Assembly (NCBI GenBank): GCA_030765065.1 | Contig: CM060990.1 | Span: 663,040,618-663,104,617 of the forward strand | Source: Deroplatys truncata | Taxonomy: Eukaryota > Arthropoda > Insecta > Mantodea > Mantidae | Direction of reading: 5' to 3' | DNA length: 64,000 nucleotides | Shown here: positions 31,615-42,802 of the stretch, in pieces | How the letters are laid out: each line of letters opens with the position of its first letter | How positions within the stretch are numbered: the stretch's first letter is position 1 | Notes under the pieces: model-generated | The model's database searches: none | What the model saw: only the letters and a program-made list of their open reading frames with translations | Told to the model about the DNA's origin: nothing | Made by a program: the position numbers and the translations under genes

Positions 31615-33300
31615 AGACAGTACAGGTTAAATGGAGCGCACTATTGTCTCATACGTGCGCTCGCAAAATTGGCGCCCTACTGCGAACGCTCTACCAATTT
31701 AATATCATCTTGTGAATGATACATCACCAAATAGTGAAATATCTGCACTGCTATTTAAGGCTGTTAAAAGACATTTAATTTTCACTTGCACTTTGTCTAT
31801 TCTTTTTACTTTTAATACTTCAAAATACCTTTTTAAGGTATAAAAACCTGTATTATCAAAGAAATATGGAGATATAAAATGATATAATTTGGTAGGGTAT
31901 CATCAATGTTTACCCTTGACAAAATTACATTCAACGTGGATGGAATGATTTCAAACAGCAAAGAATGAACGATGAGCCACACTCCGTTTTGCGCTACTCC
32001 ATTCATACTGCATTAACCTATGGTGTTTTTGCTTCTCCCATTCTTTTTTGCTTTCTTTTTATAGGCCCTTAAAGGTCCTTTCATTCGTTCCTTTTTTAGC
32101 CTACACTACTTTTCTGAACACCGGTAGCCTTGGCTGTTTATTTTACTGCCTTACTAACGCTCATTTTACTTGAAAAATAGTCTAAACACGTTCATTATTA
32201 ATTTGCGTTTCTTCTTAGTTTATCAGCATTTCGTCCCTTCCTAGCTTCTCCCTCCATAACCATAAATATTTACGTAAAATATTAAATTACGCTGTAAACA
32301 GACACACTTCCTTACAACTGATATTTACTCATCTGCCCTTTGCCTCAGCCTGGCGCCTATTATTATCTGAATAGATGGATGAGTTTTGTTTGTCATACAC
32401 AATGAATGCAAGAAGTTACACGATTCCGGCTTTTAAAAACTGTCTCCAACCCTCCTCAACATTTTCTCTCGCTTGGTCCCCTTTGTAAACCAATAACAGA
32501 AACGTTTCTCACTGGCTAACTTTCCTGCTGAATAGGTATAGAAGTTTTCGAAAATATTCAATTTAAAAAATTATAACACTCATCTTATTAAAGATAGGAA
32601 TTCAAGCTAGACAGGTATTGGCGCTCTAGTTTACTTTAGCCAAGAAAAAATATTGTTGCGTTCTAACCTTTAGTTTATTAGTTACTGCCTGATAAGCATA
32701 GAATCAGCAAATATTGGAGTTGTACTGAAAAATTCGTTTTATTTAGACATTTGTGCCCATGGAAATCTATAAAGGCTCTAAAAAGTATTCTGCATAGGAT
32801 AACGTGTTCAAAGATGAAACTGGATATTTACACCACATTATTAGCAACTTGGCGACAGCGCGTGAGTAGAAAAGGACCAAGCTAATGGTAACATGTATGC
32901 ATTAGATAGAGACAGAGAGATCCCATTTATCCCCATATCTTCTTTTAAGGTCGAGACAAGTTACACGTTTCAATAAGAACGATGTCGTTGTTTGAACTTA
33001 GTGGCCCGCGCACTACTAAACAGCATTAATTGTTTATTCATACCCATCTATCCGCGAAGTATAAAAGCTTGTGCACCAATAATCGTATGTGAAATACCAC
33101 CTTAATGTAATACAAACAGCTTTGCGGCCAGATTGCTCACTGACTTGTCTCTGTGACCTATATTCGAAACGATAAGCAATACGCTGTAATAAACAAATAT
33201 GTACTTGCAACTTCGTGCGAGGATGACTCAAGTTGTAAACCAATATTGAGGTAACTAGCCCCGATAGGCGATACCAATGCCGCGCACATGCAGTGAATGA
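31615..33300. other. Core of the hAT-like element; no coding recognised
   Basis: The longest frame, 33034-33306 on minus (90 codons), shows no hAT dimerisation or DDE motif. AT-rich and otherwise unassigned. Confidence 0.45.
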
Positions 33301-33407
33301 TGTCACCCAGGCTCGGTAACCGTTAACGCGATAACTAGTTTATTTGTAACCGTATTCGGTAACTAGTTATTTTGTATTCGTTACTTTGGTAACCGTTATA
33401 CGGTAAC

Positions 33408-34318
33408 TACGAGGGCTGCTCAACAAAGACTGAGATTGATTTTTTTTCTCACAGATGTTTATTACTCCAATTCAATGTTTACATGATCTTTTTCAAAGTA
33501 GTCCCCTCCTACTTCAATGCACTTTTTATAGCGTCTCTGCCAGTCCTTGAACACGTGCTGCAGACCATTCTTTGTCAGGTCCTTGATAATCGCCTCACTT
33601 TTCTTGAGCACTGCTTCAGAGTTCTCAAATCGAATACCCCTAAGCTTTGCCTTTAGTGATGGGAATAAAAAAGTCACAGGGTGCAAGATCGGGGCTATAA
33701 GGTGGATGTGGTACACAGGTAATGTTGAATCGAGCCAGAAACTGCATGACTTGATTTGCGACGTGAGGCCGTGCATTGTCATGATGAAGTCGCCACTCAG
33801 TCCGAGAAAGCTCTGGTCGTTTCTTTGCAATGTGCTTCCTCAATGTAGCCAATACTGACGTGTAGTATGCTGCTGTAACAGTAGTGTGAAGGGGAACTGC
33901 ATGCTGGTAAATCATTCTATTACAGTCAGAAAATGTGACCACCATCACTTTCCCTGCAGATGGAACAACGTTTGCCTTTTTTGGTGTTGGAGAACCTGGC
34001 GATTTCCACACTGTGCTGGTTTGTTTTCCTTCAGGATCATAATGATGCAGCCGTGACTCATCACCGGTGATAATCGACTTAAAAAATGCATCCCCTCCAT
34101 CAGCAAAGAGACGCAGCACCTGATTGTCTGGTATGCGAAATGCACGTAGTGTCTACAAAATAGAGCATTACTACCAACCTACCAATACGAGAGTGCTGCC
34201 GCCTACCAACATTATACATAAAAACCCTCTCTTTTAAAATATTTATGTTACAGATACGAAACTATCACGGGAGCTACAGGAAAAAATCAGTCTCAGTCTT
34301 TGTTGATCAGCCCTCGTA
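33408..34318. mobile_element. mariner element, deletion derivative
   Basis: Inverted ends cgagggctgctcaacaaaga (33410) and tctttgttgatcagccctcg (ending 34316), flanked by TA at 33408-33409 and 34317-34318. 907 bp against about 1.3 kb for an intact mariner. The surrounding AACGGTTAC-rich sequence joins up when it is removed. Confidence 0.9.
33462..34145 (-). pseudogene. mariner transposase (DD34D), N-terminus missing
   Basis: The minus-strand reading contains ITGDESRLHHYDPEGKQ (first aspartate), SPTPKKANVVPSAGKVMV, RLHHDNARPHVANQVMQ (second aspartate) and PHPPYSPDLAPCDFF (third aspartate). 34 residues separate the second and third, as in canonical mariners. Near 33665 a frameshift moves to a second frame that continues FLFPSLKAKLRGIRFENSEA and CIEVGGDYFEKDHVNIE to the usual C-terminus. 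The helix-turn-helix N-terminal half is gone because of an internal deletion adjoining the right terminus. The three acidic residues are intact but the frameshift and missing DNA-binding domain make it inactive. Confidence 0.9.
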
Positions 34319-34415
34319 CTATAGTTACTTTATTCGTTACTTCGGTAACCGTTACATTAAGGTAACCCGTACAGTGTAACAGTTGCGTTATTTTCTGTCC
34401 ATCCCTAGTCTGGAA

Positions 34416-34984
34416 TAACCGGGAGAAGTTTGCGTGCTTGTGCACGTCCTATTTCTGCCGTAGTGCTACAGTCTTCTGTTTATTATCGCTCCAATCTTAG
34501 AACCAAACTTGATAAAAACACATGACGTCACTAACTAGTCCGCGATACGCGGGAAACCAGAACACACCATAATATATACCATAAATATTCGCGATTATTT
34601 GTGGAGTTTCAAGAACTTTGTCAATTCAACATAGTTCGAGCTTTTCATTAATATGAAATAGTAAATATGTAATATGAAGTTACACTAAAGAAGGCTGTAC
34701 TTTCCTTCAGTTGTGTGTGGTGTCTCACATCCCTCTTCTGCATTCATACGATAACAATGAGCAGTCAACAAGGTGACAAACATGGCTGCTTCTACAGTGC
34801 TGTTTTCTTGGCGATTGACAATATAGGTGAAAATTAGTGAAACATTCTAAAGGTAAGCCGTTGAAAGCGGCGAGAAACAAATTGTTTTTAACAAACTAAT
34901 CAGGAGAATCCAACCGTCGTTGTAACATTATTAAATAAACTTCAGATTATATTGATGTTTCCTGTGAAGCGTTGTGTGTGCGTA
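34416..34984. other. No supported gene
   Basis: An ATG at 34757 opens a 27-codon frame (MSSQQGDKHGCFYSAVF...) and a gtaagc lies at 34853; too short to interpret. Nothing else recognised. Confidence 0.35.
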
Positions 34985-35237
34985 AAGAACATTGCGAACA
35001 CCATGGAAGAAAAGAAACATACCTAAGCTACAATTAGAAAAATCAGATGACACTACCAAAAGATCTATTCTTAGGAAAGTACACGAGATTTTCTTTAATT
35101 ATGAATCCCTATGAATCCCGTTGTGAATCCCACATGTTCTTAAATTCTGTCAACAAACTGGTAGACATTGGATTTAGGTTTGTGAAGAGAAATGAACTGA
35201 ATATAATTATTGACAGAGAGGATAACATGTGTTAGAG
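34985..35237 (+). pseudogene. IS630-like (DDE_3) transposase N-terminal fragment
   Basis: One frame (34985-35109) reads KKRNIPKLQLEKSDDTTKRS and ILRKVHEIFFNYESL; the next frame (from about 35120) reads VNKLVDIGFRFVKRNELNII and IDREDNM. Together they follow the pattern ...DD..KR.IRRKVHEFF...E, ...LL..LGF.FVKR.RN..LIEREDI of a helix-turn-helix region found ahead of DDE_3 transposases in insect genomes. Loss of about ten residues between the two frames and a stop at 35233 leave it without a catalytic domain. Recognition is from the family pattern only. Confidence 0.5.
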
Positions 35238-35239
35238 AT

Positions 35240-36665
35240 CCAGATTTTATACCTCTTAACGATAGTGTTGCAGCTACAGGTTAAGGTGAGTTTTATTTTA
35301 ATTATCCTGTATTTAATTTCAACTCAGCTTAATTTCGGTGTTTATGATTTTATTCGAATGGTATACCGTTCTGTTGCATTATCAGTGAAGCCCATCCTTG
35401 TCTCTTATGAGCTATGTCGCCTTACCCCATCTCTTTCGTTTTGTGTTATGAAGCATTTCCCCTTTACTCACTCACTGACAGCTGGTCGCAATGACATGTT
35501 ACAAGGTAACCAAACATTGGAGTTTGGACAACCCATGAGCACATGAATACGTCATAGCTCCTCGAACAATGCGTGGGGTAAATCCGCCCTCCTCTGTTTC
35601 GCTTAAGGTTGGGCATCACTGGCATTATAAACACGAGACATGAGTCCACGTGGCATTTGTTTGTGTTTGTTTCTCACAGGTGATACGAACACGAGGTTAA
35701 CGCGGAGGGATACAAAATGTTTCGTTTACATCAAGTTCGATTCTAAGGATGGATCGACTTTAGTGGAATTAACGTAAAATTGTTAGGATAGTATGGAAAC
35801 AGCGGAAGAAGCTTCGTGCACGCCTTTAAGTGTGCACGACCCGTAAGGTAATTATGCCTACCAGTTGCACATGCGCAAAAGCTCATTAAAACCTGCACAA
35901 GTTAAGATGTGCTACCGACCTTGTTGCCAAATTTAATTTACATCGAATTTAGAGAAGTGGCGCAGTAGATTTAAACGTAGTAGATTTTACCACTTATACG
36001 TTACGTTTAATAGCATTCAAAGACAAAATAACTCATAAATCCGCAAGGTGCCAAAAGTTGGGGTGTGCACGTGTTCTTGTGCTCTTATACAACAGCCGCT
36101 ACTAATTAAAATCCCTATCCCACATATTTTAAATCTGCTAAATTCCCAACCATTTATATCAGAACCTATTTAATCCATGAAACTGAAATTGTACAAGGTG
36201 TGGGTGCATACCTTCTAAATTTATTTATCTACTTTTATACCTACAATAAGTTCGTTTATTAAGGAAAATAATATTTTTCCGACAATTACACCTTTTTGCT
36301 TTTCTAAACATACCTACCAATCATATTAACACCAAAGTAGATCCGTAACAGCACTTAGTGGTTATCTTGTTATCCTAAGATTTAATTTAGTTATTTTGAA
36401 TAGTTTCTGGGGAAACGGGTCGTTTGTGCCAGAAAATGTCATTCAAGGAAGAAGTTGTTCAAAGCAAAAATGGAGAAAAACTCACATATATTTTCAAAGA
36501 AAGAAACCACATGTCTTGAAAACACAGAACCTGTCATATTTAATAAAGAATAAATCCTGTGGCGCTACAGCCTGCCAAAAATGAAAAACTGAGAAAAAAT
36601 ACATACTCTTTTTAAATTTATAGCTTATCAGGTACTTATAACTGCCCTGAAGCATATTTTTTCTC
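35240..36665. other. No supported gene
   Basis: A 105-codon frame at 35229-35546 and a 62-codon frame at 36396-36584 show no recognisable content. No repeat boundary seen. Confidence 0.4.
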
Positions 36666-36669
36666 ATCC

Positions 36670-37280
36670 TTTTTCTATTTGGCTTCCTCCTTTTTCATTG
36701 TTGGTAATTTACTCTTCCTGCGAGCTGTTTTCTTCTCAGTTGAAGATCGAACACTTCTTCTGTTGTCGCATCTCTTCATAATCACATCTGATATGCTGCA
36801 AATTGTACAATTCCTTATAGTAGATTTCATTTCTTCTTCCTTAGCACCCCATATTAAATTCTGACCAGCATTTGTTACAGCAATTGTGAAGCTCTTCTTT
36901 GATACAAATATTTCTTTTGGACATTCCTCCATAACATAGTACGCAGCATTCATGTTGATTTTGTGTAATATCTCTTACCATTTATGCAGCAGCTCATCAT
37001 AGGCTAGTCTTTGGTAGACAGGCATTTTCTTGGAAATAGTTCATTCAGAAAGCTGTATGGACATATTACCACTGGCATATGCTTGTGTACCATTAGCTAT
37101 ACTTTTGTTGTAAAAGCACCATGAGTCGGTACCAGTGGGGCATTTGCCATGCTGGGGTTTGTTGTCTGTTGACTTGCAGTGACTGACGATGACATAAATA
37201 GCCTTTTTCATACCACATTTATCAGGAATATTTCCTACTATAGCATTTCTATTGGTAAAAAAGTTAGTTTGCTAAAAATG
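36670..37280 (-). pseudogene. Mutator-like transposase relic
   Basis: On the minus strand 37275-37047 is open: NAIVGNIPDKCGMKKAIYVI, then CKSTDNKPQHGKCPTGTDSW and CFYNKSIANGTQ. This matches the insect transposase pattern AIR.N....MKKAIWA..FHK.STDE.PQH..CP.G.DSWC.Y, which I associate with the Mutator-like transposase domain. After frameshifts near 37047 and 36970 the text continues VMEECPKEIFVSKKSFTIAV and LIWGAKEEEMKSTIRNC, equivalent to the N..W..CPK..FV....L..AV block. The upstream half of the protein is not visible. The superfamily name is from memory of the pattern and should be checked by search. Confidence 0.5.
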
Positions 37281-37811
37281 CCATTACACATTTTCTGTTT
37301 ATTTCAAACCTCTAGATTTTTTCCCCCTTTCTTTCTTTAATGCCACGAGGACTGGAATATTTCTGGGTAGGGCTAAAACCACAATTGTTGCACTGCCACA
37401 TATAATTTTTTTAGCAAAGCCATGTCTTTCTCTAATTTGTAGTCACGTTTGAACACTCACATTCAAACAACCTACTCAAAGTTTGCTTTCAGTACTGCAT
37501 ATGGTACATAACAACAAAGTGTATCAAAAGATCTGTAAGATAGATGTACAAGCAAAGCCTTAAACAACCAATAACGTATTAAAATAACTGCAAAATGCTG
37601 TAAAATGAGATGAGATGGGTATATGGACAGACTTTTAATGAAATAGACTCTTACTGTATCAAAATATAATTTTTCTTTTCAAATTTCTAAACTTGTCTTC
37701 ATTACGTAGTAAATAGTTATGCGTATAGGCGCTAGATGGAAGCACAAAGCAGGCAATTACATGTGATCCCAAAAGGCGGCCAAATAAATCGAAAAAAAAT
37801 CTGTGTTACAC
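37281..37811. other. No recognised feature
   Basis: Possibly decayed upstream coding sequence of the Mutator-like relic, but no motif could be read. Confidence 0.35.
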
Positions 37812-38692
37812 TCACATGACTTTCTCTACTCTTGTACAAACTATTTTTACAAACGCTTATTCTCCATCTACTTCATGTTAATCGAGATAAACATTTGCAG
37901 ACTCTATCTTATTGCTAAGTTTCTTGTAGATGTAAAGGGAATATATATTTACAAGGGCAATATAGAAATACAGTAGCCTTTAAGCACATACATATCTCTT
38001 AATAGCTGATTGCTAAGTGCAGCACCATTCCCTTTGACACAGATTAATATCTTTGCATATCCAAGACAAAAAATGAATAACGAATTCCAATTTGAGAAAA
38101 TTATTGAAAAATTTAAGGGAATAACAAGGAATATCTCGAAAATGGTTCACTCAACAAAAAAATGTATATGACATAAATTGTGTATTTTAACGCGATCTAC
38201 ATTTTTTGTGTTGTAAAATTTTGTCTATCTCTTATGGTTTACCAGTTATGCAAAAGTCCTTCACAATGAAGAATACTTTTGGAGATTTTCCCAGAAAATT
38301 CAAGATATACATTTTATTTGTCATGAAAATATCTTAAACATATGATATTTTAATCAAAATCGTTAGAGACATTTTTGAGAAAATTAAAGTTTTCGAAAAA
38401 TGTTCCATGTAAAGGGTAATCTGGGGTGGGGGGATTTTCCTGAAAACCTTCGTGTCGCATCTCTGGAAGATACTGAACCTAAATACCAAGTTTAGTGTTT
38501 ATCCGACTGTTCGTTTCTGAGTTATGCTGTTCACAGACAGACACACAGACACACACACGGACATGTTTCCAAAAATGCTTTTTTTTGGATTCAGGGGGTC
38601 TCAAAACATGTATTTCCGGTGAAATCTCTGCATCGAATTTTTGGGTGAAATACACTACTACCCCTACTTACTATACGTAGTAGAGAAAGTAA
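37812..38692 (+). repeat. ~0.9 kb interspersed repeat, best-preserved copy, with short inverted ends
   Basis: Starts catgactttctctactctt and ends tacgtagtagagaaagtaat; ACTTTCTCTAC at the start is inverted as GTAGAGAAAGT at the end, suggesting a DNA transposon. Inner blocks: ctcttgtacaaactattttt, gttaatcgagataaac, ggaatatctcgaaaatgg, tgacataaattgtgtatttt, tatctcttatggtttaccag, gaaaatatcttaaacatatg and ggattcagggggtctcaaaa. No coding region. Copies: 7660-8645, 20620-20935, 60925-61090 (minus) and 63465-64000. Confidence 0.75.
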
Positions 38693-39527
38693 TATGCAGA
38701 AATTAGCAAATTATGATGCTTTACATATAGAAATAGAAAGTGGGCGGGTCCAGTGGAGTTTTAAGGGAAGGCACGGATGATTTAAACATGTCGCTTGCTT
38801 TTAAAAATAGCAGATAGTACAAAATGTTTGACCAAAATGATTCACAAGCGTCTATACAATATTTATATGATATAATTCCAAAATTGAAAATTTTGTCATT
38901 TTCATCTAAAGATTCATTCCCAGTGTCCCTTAAATAAATTATTTTGAATGTCATAATCGTGCATGTGACTTAGGCCACTTTCTAGGTATTAATAGTGAGA
39001 TATCTTATACTTCCATTTTCTAATTACAATTTTGGATCTCTACAACTTTGGCATAAATTGTTGTTTACAATAGTAAAAGTCCGTAAAGTTTCGTTTTGGC
39101 GCTCGTTCTAAAATATGCGCACTTGCATGAACAGAAAAGCAAAAATGTTATATTTATATAATATATATATATAAATATATATATAACTATTTGCGCTGTA
39201 ACCTTTGTTTTTAATTTATTTAACATGTTAAGAGGAAAAAAACTACAAAAAAGTGACGTACTTAAACATCAAAGTATTCCGGATAAAGTATACGGTACAT
39301 AACTATGTTTATAAACTTGCTCATTCAAATTATGTAAACAATTTGATTCGCTGATGGTGAAAAACTAGCGTATAGTTGCAATTCTGACATTATTGCACTT
39401 AGAAATAACCTGGATTGAATTAATTAAAACAAGAGCAGATGCGGCAATGCATCAGTTTTTATACTGTATAAAACTAGCACTTGTATGATAAGTACATGCA
39501 TATTAATGATTTTTCACACATAAAAAT
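38693..39527. other. No gene; AT-rich palindromic stretch
   Basis: 39150-39185 is an AT-only self-complementary run (atatatatata with atttata flanks). Nothing else recognised. Confidence 0.5.
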
Positions 39528-39612
39528 AAACATTAACCCGGGTAGGATTTGAACTCGAGATTTTCAGTTCGGTAAGCCAGCGGTTAATCATTTGAGCTAT
39601 CCAGACGTACAA
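39528..39612 (-). repeat. tRNA-like sequence (SINE head or tRNA pseudogene)
   Basis: The minus strand reads ctggatagctcaaatgatta (A-box-like) and gagttcaaatcctaccc (B-box-like) about 35 bases apart. I cannot pair an acceptor stem, and no body resembling the other SINEs follows, so I do not call it a functional tRNA. Confidence 0.45.
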
Positions 39613-40320
39613 CGTAAAGAACTATTGGAAACCGGTTAATTCAAGCGAGCAAAGCAACTGTTCTTTGTCAATACACCATGTCTATCTCTAATTCTATACA
39701 TTGAGGGTCCCAGCAAATATTCGTAATAAATATGGCCGTATCACAGCAAGCACGAATGACACCTCGGCAATTCTCGAGAAGTGACGTCATCACTAAGTAT
39801 TGATTGGTGTCGTACTTCCGTGTACATTACACGTGACGTATACATCTAAAATAATGATAGTAATTATAAGGATCGCTGTTAACAAAACAACACAGCGATC
39901 CTCCCAAAAATTTGTTGATTATTCAAGTGTAAATTCTACCCAATGCCTTTTTTAGGAATAAAACAGTATCTAATAATGACTGTTCTTTATGGCTCCAATC
40001 AAAGCCATTTTAGTCGCAATGACCAATATAATGTCGATTTGTTCGCAGTTTGTAGTAAATAATAATGTGACATATGCAACATTACCACACACACATATAT
40101 ATATGCGCTCATTTGTATTTAAAGTTTTTTCTTTAATTCCATTTATATGGAATAAATAATAAAAGTATACATAAACTAATAAGAATAGTTTACTGCTGCC
40201 ATCTCTTATGGACGGAGCGAATCACCTCGAACACGCTGCCTCTCACAAGCATTCGGAGCACCAGAAAGTAATCAATAATTAAGCGCCTCGAAGCTTATAG
40301 CTTCGGCGTCGTGTCCCGCA

Positions 40321-40322
<2 letters not shown>
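39613..40322. other. No recognised feature
   Basis: AT-rich, with a short CA/TA run at 40087-40103. Confidence 0.5.

Positions 40323-40378
<56 letters not shown>
40323..40378. repeat. (TG)n microsatellite
   Basis: About 28 uninterrupted TG dinucleotides. An open frame on the minus strand crosses it and is not a gene. Confidence 0.98.
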
Positions 40379-40382
<4 letters not shown>

Positions 40383-40630
40383 ATGTGTAATTGCCGTGAT
40401 AAGCTGTAAAATAAAACACAGTTCTCGTAAACTGGGTAAACAAGGGAACTTTAAAAAAGAAACATAATTAACTACTTTGCTTCCTTGCAGATGGTGTTTC
40501 CTACTCTTGGTTGTTTCCCGGAGATGGTTCATATATAGATCCCAATTGCGGCGAACTACCGGTGCCAGATTTACATTCAGTTCCGTAGACAGCATCATCT
40601 TCGGATTCATTAATGTGGAAAAAAATTGCG

Positions 40631-40848
40631 TTTTATTTATGGACGCTCTTTAACTGCTATGGTCCTTAGTGTCCCATTCTATAATGGGCGTGAAAGATAG
40701 GAGATTTTGCACAGAGGCCTCTGTATCAGGCTTGAGGTTCTTTTACGCGCCGTAAATCTACGACACGGGACCACCGGCTTTATTTCCCTTCCGAAGGAAG
40801 CCATGCTAAGGATTTTTGCGCCCGAAAAAATCCACCGCCCCCTGTCGG
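40631..40848 (-). mobile_element. SINE family C, 3' body (split by the LINE)
   Basis: The plus strand reads tttatttatggacgctcttt, gtcccattctataatggg, gacacgggaccaccggct, cttccgaaggaagccatg and ends ccaccgcc, where the copies at 20936 and 54553 continue into the B box. The rest of the SINE resumes at 47141. Confidence 0.85.
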
Positions 40849-41435
40849 GCTTCCCCCCAGGGGCTCACTTTATGTGAGTACGGGTTTGGCGCACCCGCCG
40901 TCCCGAGCCATTCATTGCCATTATCATCCCTCCACCCTCGTCCGTTAGAGGTGGGTTCGTCCTCGTGACCGGGAACACAAGGTAGGCTCTCGTGCGTTCT
41001 GTGCGTTTCATTCCATGCCGCCCCACGCCATCGTTTCTTACTTCTCTAGTCTAGTCTATTTCCGAACATTCCGCACCACGACCATTCACACATCTGTTTT
41101 CGTTCTTCGCCGGCCTACCTTGCGTGCGAAACGCCCACAAACTTTTTGGTTTAATTACACATTTTTTCTTTTAACCCCCCGTGGACACAGCCTGACGGAT
41201 ACCCGCGTACTGGGTGCGCAGCTGGGGGAGTGGGTAATGGCGTCATCCCCACTACCCGGGGTCGTCATGTAGGGTGTGTTCGTATCCGCTGTTCAACTGC
41301 AGTCCCGCGGGGAGGGCATTGCATGAGCTGCTGACTTCCCACGGCCATTGGGTCCCTCTGTGTTCTGGGAGGTGTGACCCTGGGTGAGACTGGTATAGAT
41401 AGGCCACTCACCCAAGCCGGGGTAACGCCCGGGAA

Positions 41436-42782
41436 GTGAGAGCTCGAGGCCGAAGACGGTTGCAATGGTGGAGGATTTCTTTCGCTATGAAGCCCTCTTT
41501 CTCCATTATTTCTAACAAGCGCCGAAAGGTTTTGGTAACAGAATTATCACCACAGATATCTGGTTGTTACTTAGTCATTACGCGAACAGAAGGACAAACA
41601 TTTGAGAAGGTGAACCATTTTATAATACTGAAGGGCATTGACTCAATTGTTGGTTTGTTTAATTTCTGCACTCGACTTAGAAACGGTTCATTATTAGTAC
41701 AAAGCAAATCCGATCAACAAAGTAACACCTTGTTGCGCGCTACGCTTCTCCATGGTTATCCCATCCGTGTTGAGAAGCAGCGCACCTTGAATTCCTGTCG
41801 AGGCGTCGTCACCACCCATAGCCTCGATGGTATGTCGGACGATGAACTGGTCGAATATCTTTCAGAACAAAAGGTGACAGCGTTTCATCGAGTGCAGGCT
41901 AAACGCGAAGGGGTGTTGGTACCCACTCGTACCCTGTTTCTAACATTCGATGGCGTCGATCTGCCTACGAATATTTCAGCAGGGTACGAACGCATTGTGG
42001 TGAGGCCCTATATTCCCAGACCTCTGCGTTGTTTCAAATGCCAACGTTTTGGTCATACGCAAGTCTCTTGTAAGAGTGCCGTTTCCATCTGTGCCTCTTG
42101 TAGTCAGCCCTCACACGATGACACCTTTTCCACAGTCCCCGTCTGCGTTAATTGCAAAGGGTCTCATTCTGCGTCATTTGCCGACTGCCCGTGGTACTTG
42201 GACGAGAAGGCGATCCAGGAGATGTGGGTAAAGGAAAAACTATCCTTCGCTGAAGCCCGGAGGCGTTACCATACGCACCAACCTGCGCCCCTGCGATCAG
42301 GTACATTCAGCTCTGTTGTTGCCTCGCCAGTACCCCGGAAGGATGCCGAAACTCTGACCTGGACCAAGACTGCTTTGACCGCAACTGCCATCCGGCCGTC
42401 CATCTCTGGCACAGTTATCAAGGCATCTAAAGCTGGTCCTAAGGCACTGAAGTCACAAGGCACTAATAAGAAATCCAAGCAGAAACTTCGTAGGGAAGAT
42501 TTTCTTAAAGACCCTCCACGTGCGCGCGGAAAGAAAAGTTCACCTCCTCCTCCTCCTCCTCCTCGGAGGTCGCAGTCCCAGGATGCTCCTAGGACAAGCC
42601 GCGCCCAGCGGCACCCTTCACCCATTGCCACCCAAAACCGATTCTTGGCTCTTGAATCTTTTTCTGGCACTGAACGCGTGGGCCCTCCCTTCGAGAAGCC
42701 AATGGATTCTGACCAACTCCATACCAAAAGCCCGAGCCCCAAGGTTAAGCAGAAGGCTATTTTGAACCGCCCTTCTAAGTAG
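41436..42782 (+). CDS. LINE ORF1 (Gag-like nucleic-acid-binding protein with zinc knuckles)
   Basis: An uninterrupted 448-codon frame. The first ATG is at 41436, but a second in-frame ATG at 41487 (MKPSFSIISNKRRK) is an equally good start, because the residues before it are arginine-rich and unlike family N-termini. Residues ~60-190 are an RRM/PRE_C2HC-type region ending VVRPYIPRPLRC. Zinc knuckles follow: CFKCQRFGHTQVSC (about residues 199-212, CX2CX4HX4C), an irregular CASC...H...C, and CVNCKGSHSASFADC. Residues ~260-285 (WVKEKLSFAEARRRY) match the common post-knuckle helix, and the C-terminus is basic and proline-rich. Such proteins bind the element RNA. ORF2 starts 20 bases downstream. 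No stop interrupts it, unlike ORF2. Confidence 0.85.
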   Translation: MRARGRRRLQWWRISFAMKPSFSIISNKRRKVLVTELSPQISGCYLVITRTEGQTFEKVNHFIILKGIDSIVGLFNFCTRLRNGSLLVQSKSDQQSNTLLRATLLHGYPIRVEKQRTLNSCRGVVTTHSLDGMSDDELVEYLSEQKVTAFHRVQAKREGVLVPTRTLFLTFDGVDLPTNISAGYERIVVRPYIPRPLRCFKCQRFGHTQVSCKSAVSICASCSQPSHDDTFSTVPVCVNCKGSHSASFADCPWYLDEKAIQEMWVKEKLSFAEARRRYHTHQPAPLRSGTFSSVVASPVPRKDAETLTWTKTALTATAIRPSISGTVIKASKAGPKALKSQGTNKKSKQKLRREDFLKDPPRARGKKSSPPPPPPPRRSQSQDAPRTSRAQRHPSPIATQNRFLALESFSGTERVGPPFEKPMDSDQLHTKSPSPKVKQKAILNRPSK

Positions 42783-42802
42783 ACAGTTTATCCCTTTTAT
42801 TC

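Larger units (their letters stand above)
30203..34415. mobile_element. hAT-like element with 8-bp target duplication, carrying two nested transposons
   Basis: Left end tagggatgcgacggtcattt at 30211, right end gttattttctgtccatccct ending at 34407. Terminal TAGGGATG is inverted. The flanks gtctgaaa (30203-30210) and gtctggaa (34408-34415) match at 7 of 8 bases, the length of a hAT target duplication. Subterminal zones at both ends are rich in AACGGTTAC and its reverse complement. A Harbinger element (30392-31611) and a mariner (33410-34316) lie inside. The remaining core (31615-33300) has no recognisable hAT transposase, so it is probably non-autonomous or decayed. Confidence 0.7.

Noticed and set aside
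34757-34860. Short first exon of a host gene (ATG, then gtaagc)
   Set aside because: A 27-codon frame that stops before the donor, with no supporting downstream exon.
39528-39612. Functional tRNA gene
   Set aside because: A- and B-box text exists but no acceptor stem pairing could be made.
40272-40610. 112-codon frame with a Thr-His run
   Set aside because: The run is the translation of the (TG)n microsatellite.
42266-42742. 158-codon antisense frame over the LINE ORF1
   Set aside because: Shadow of the real ORF1, whose zinc knuckles are clear on the plus strand.
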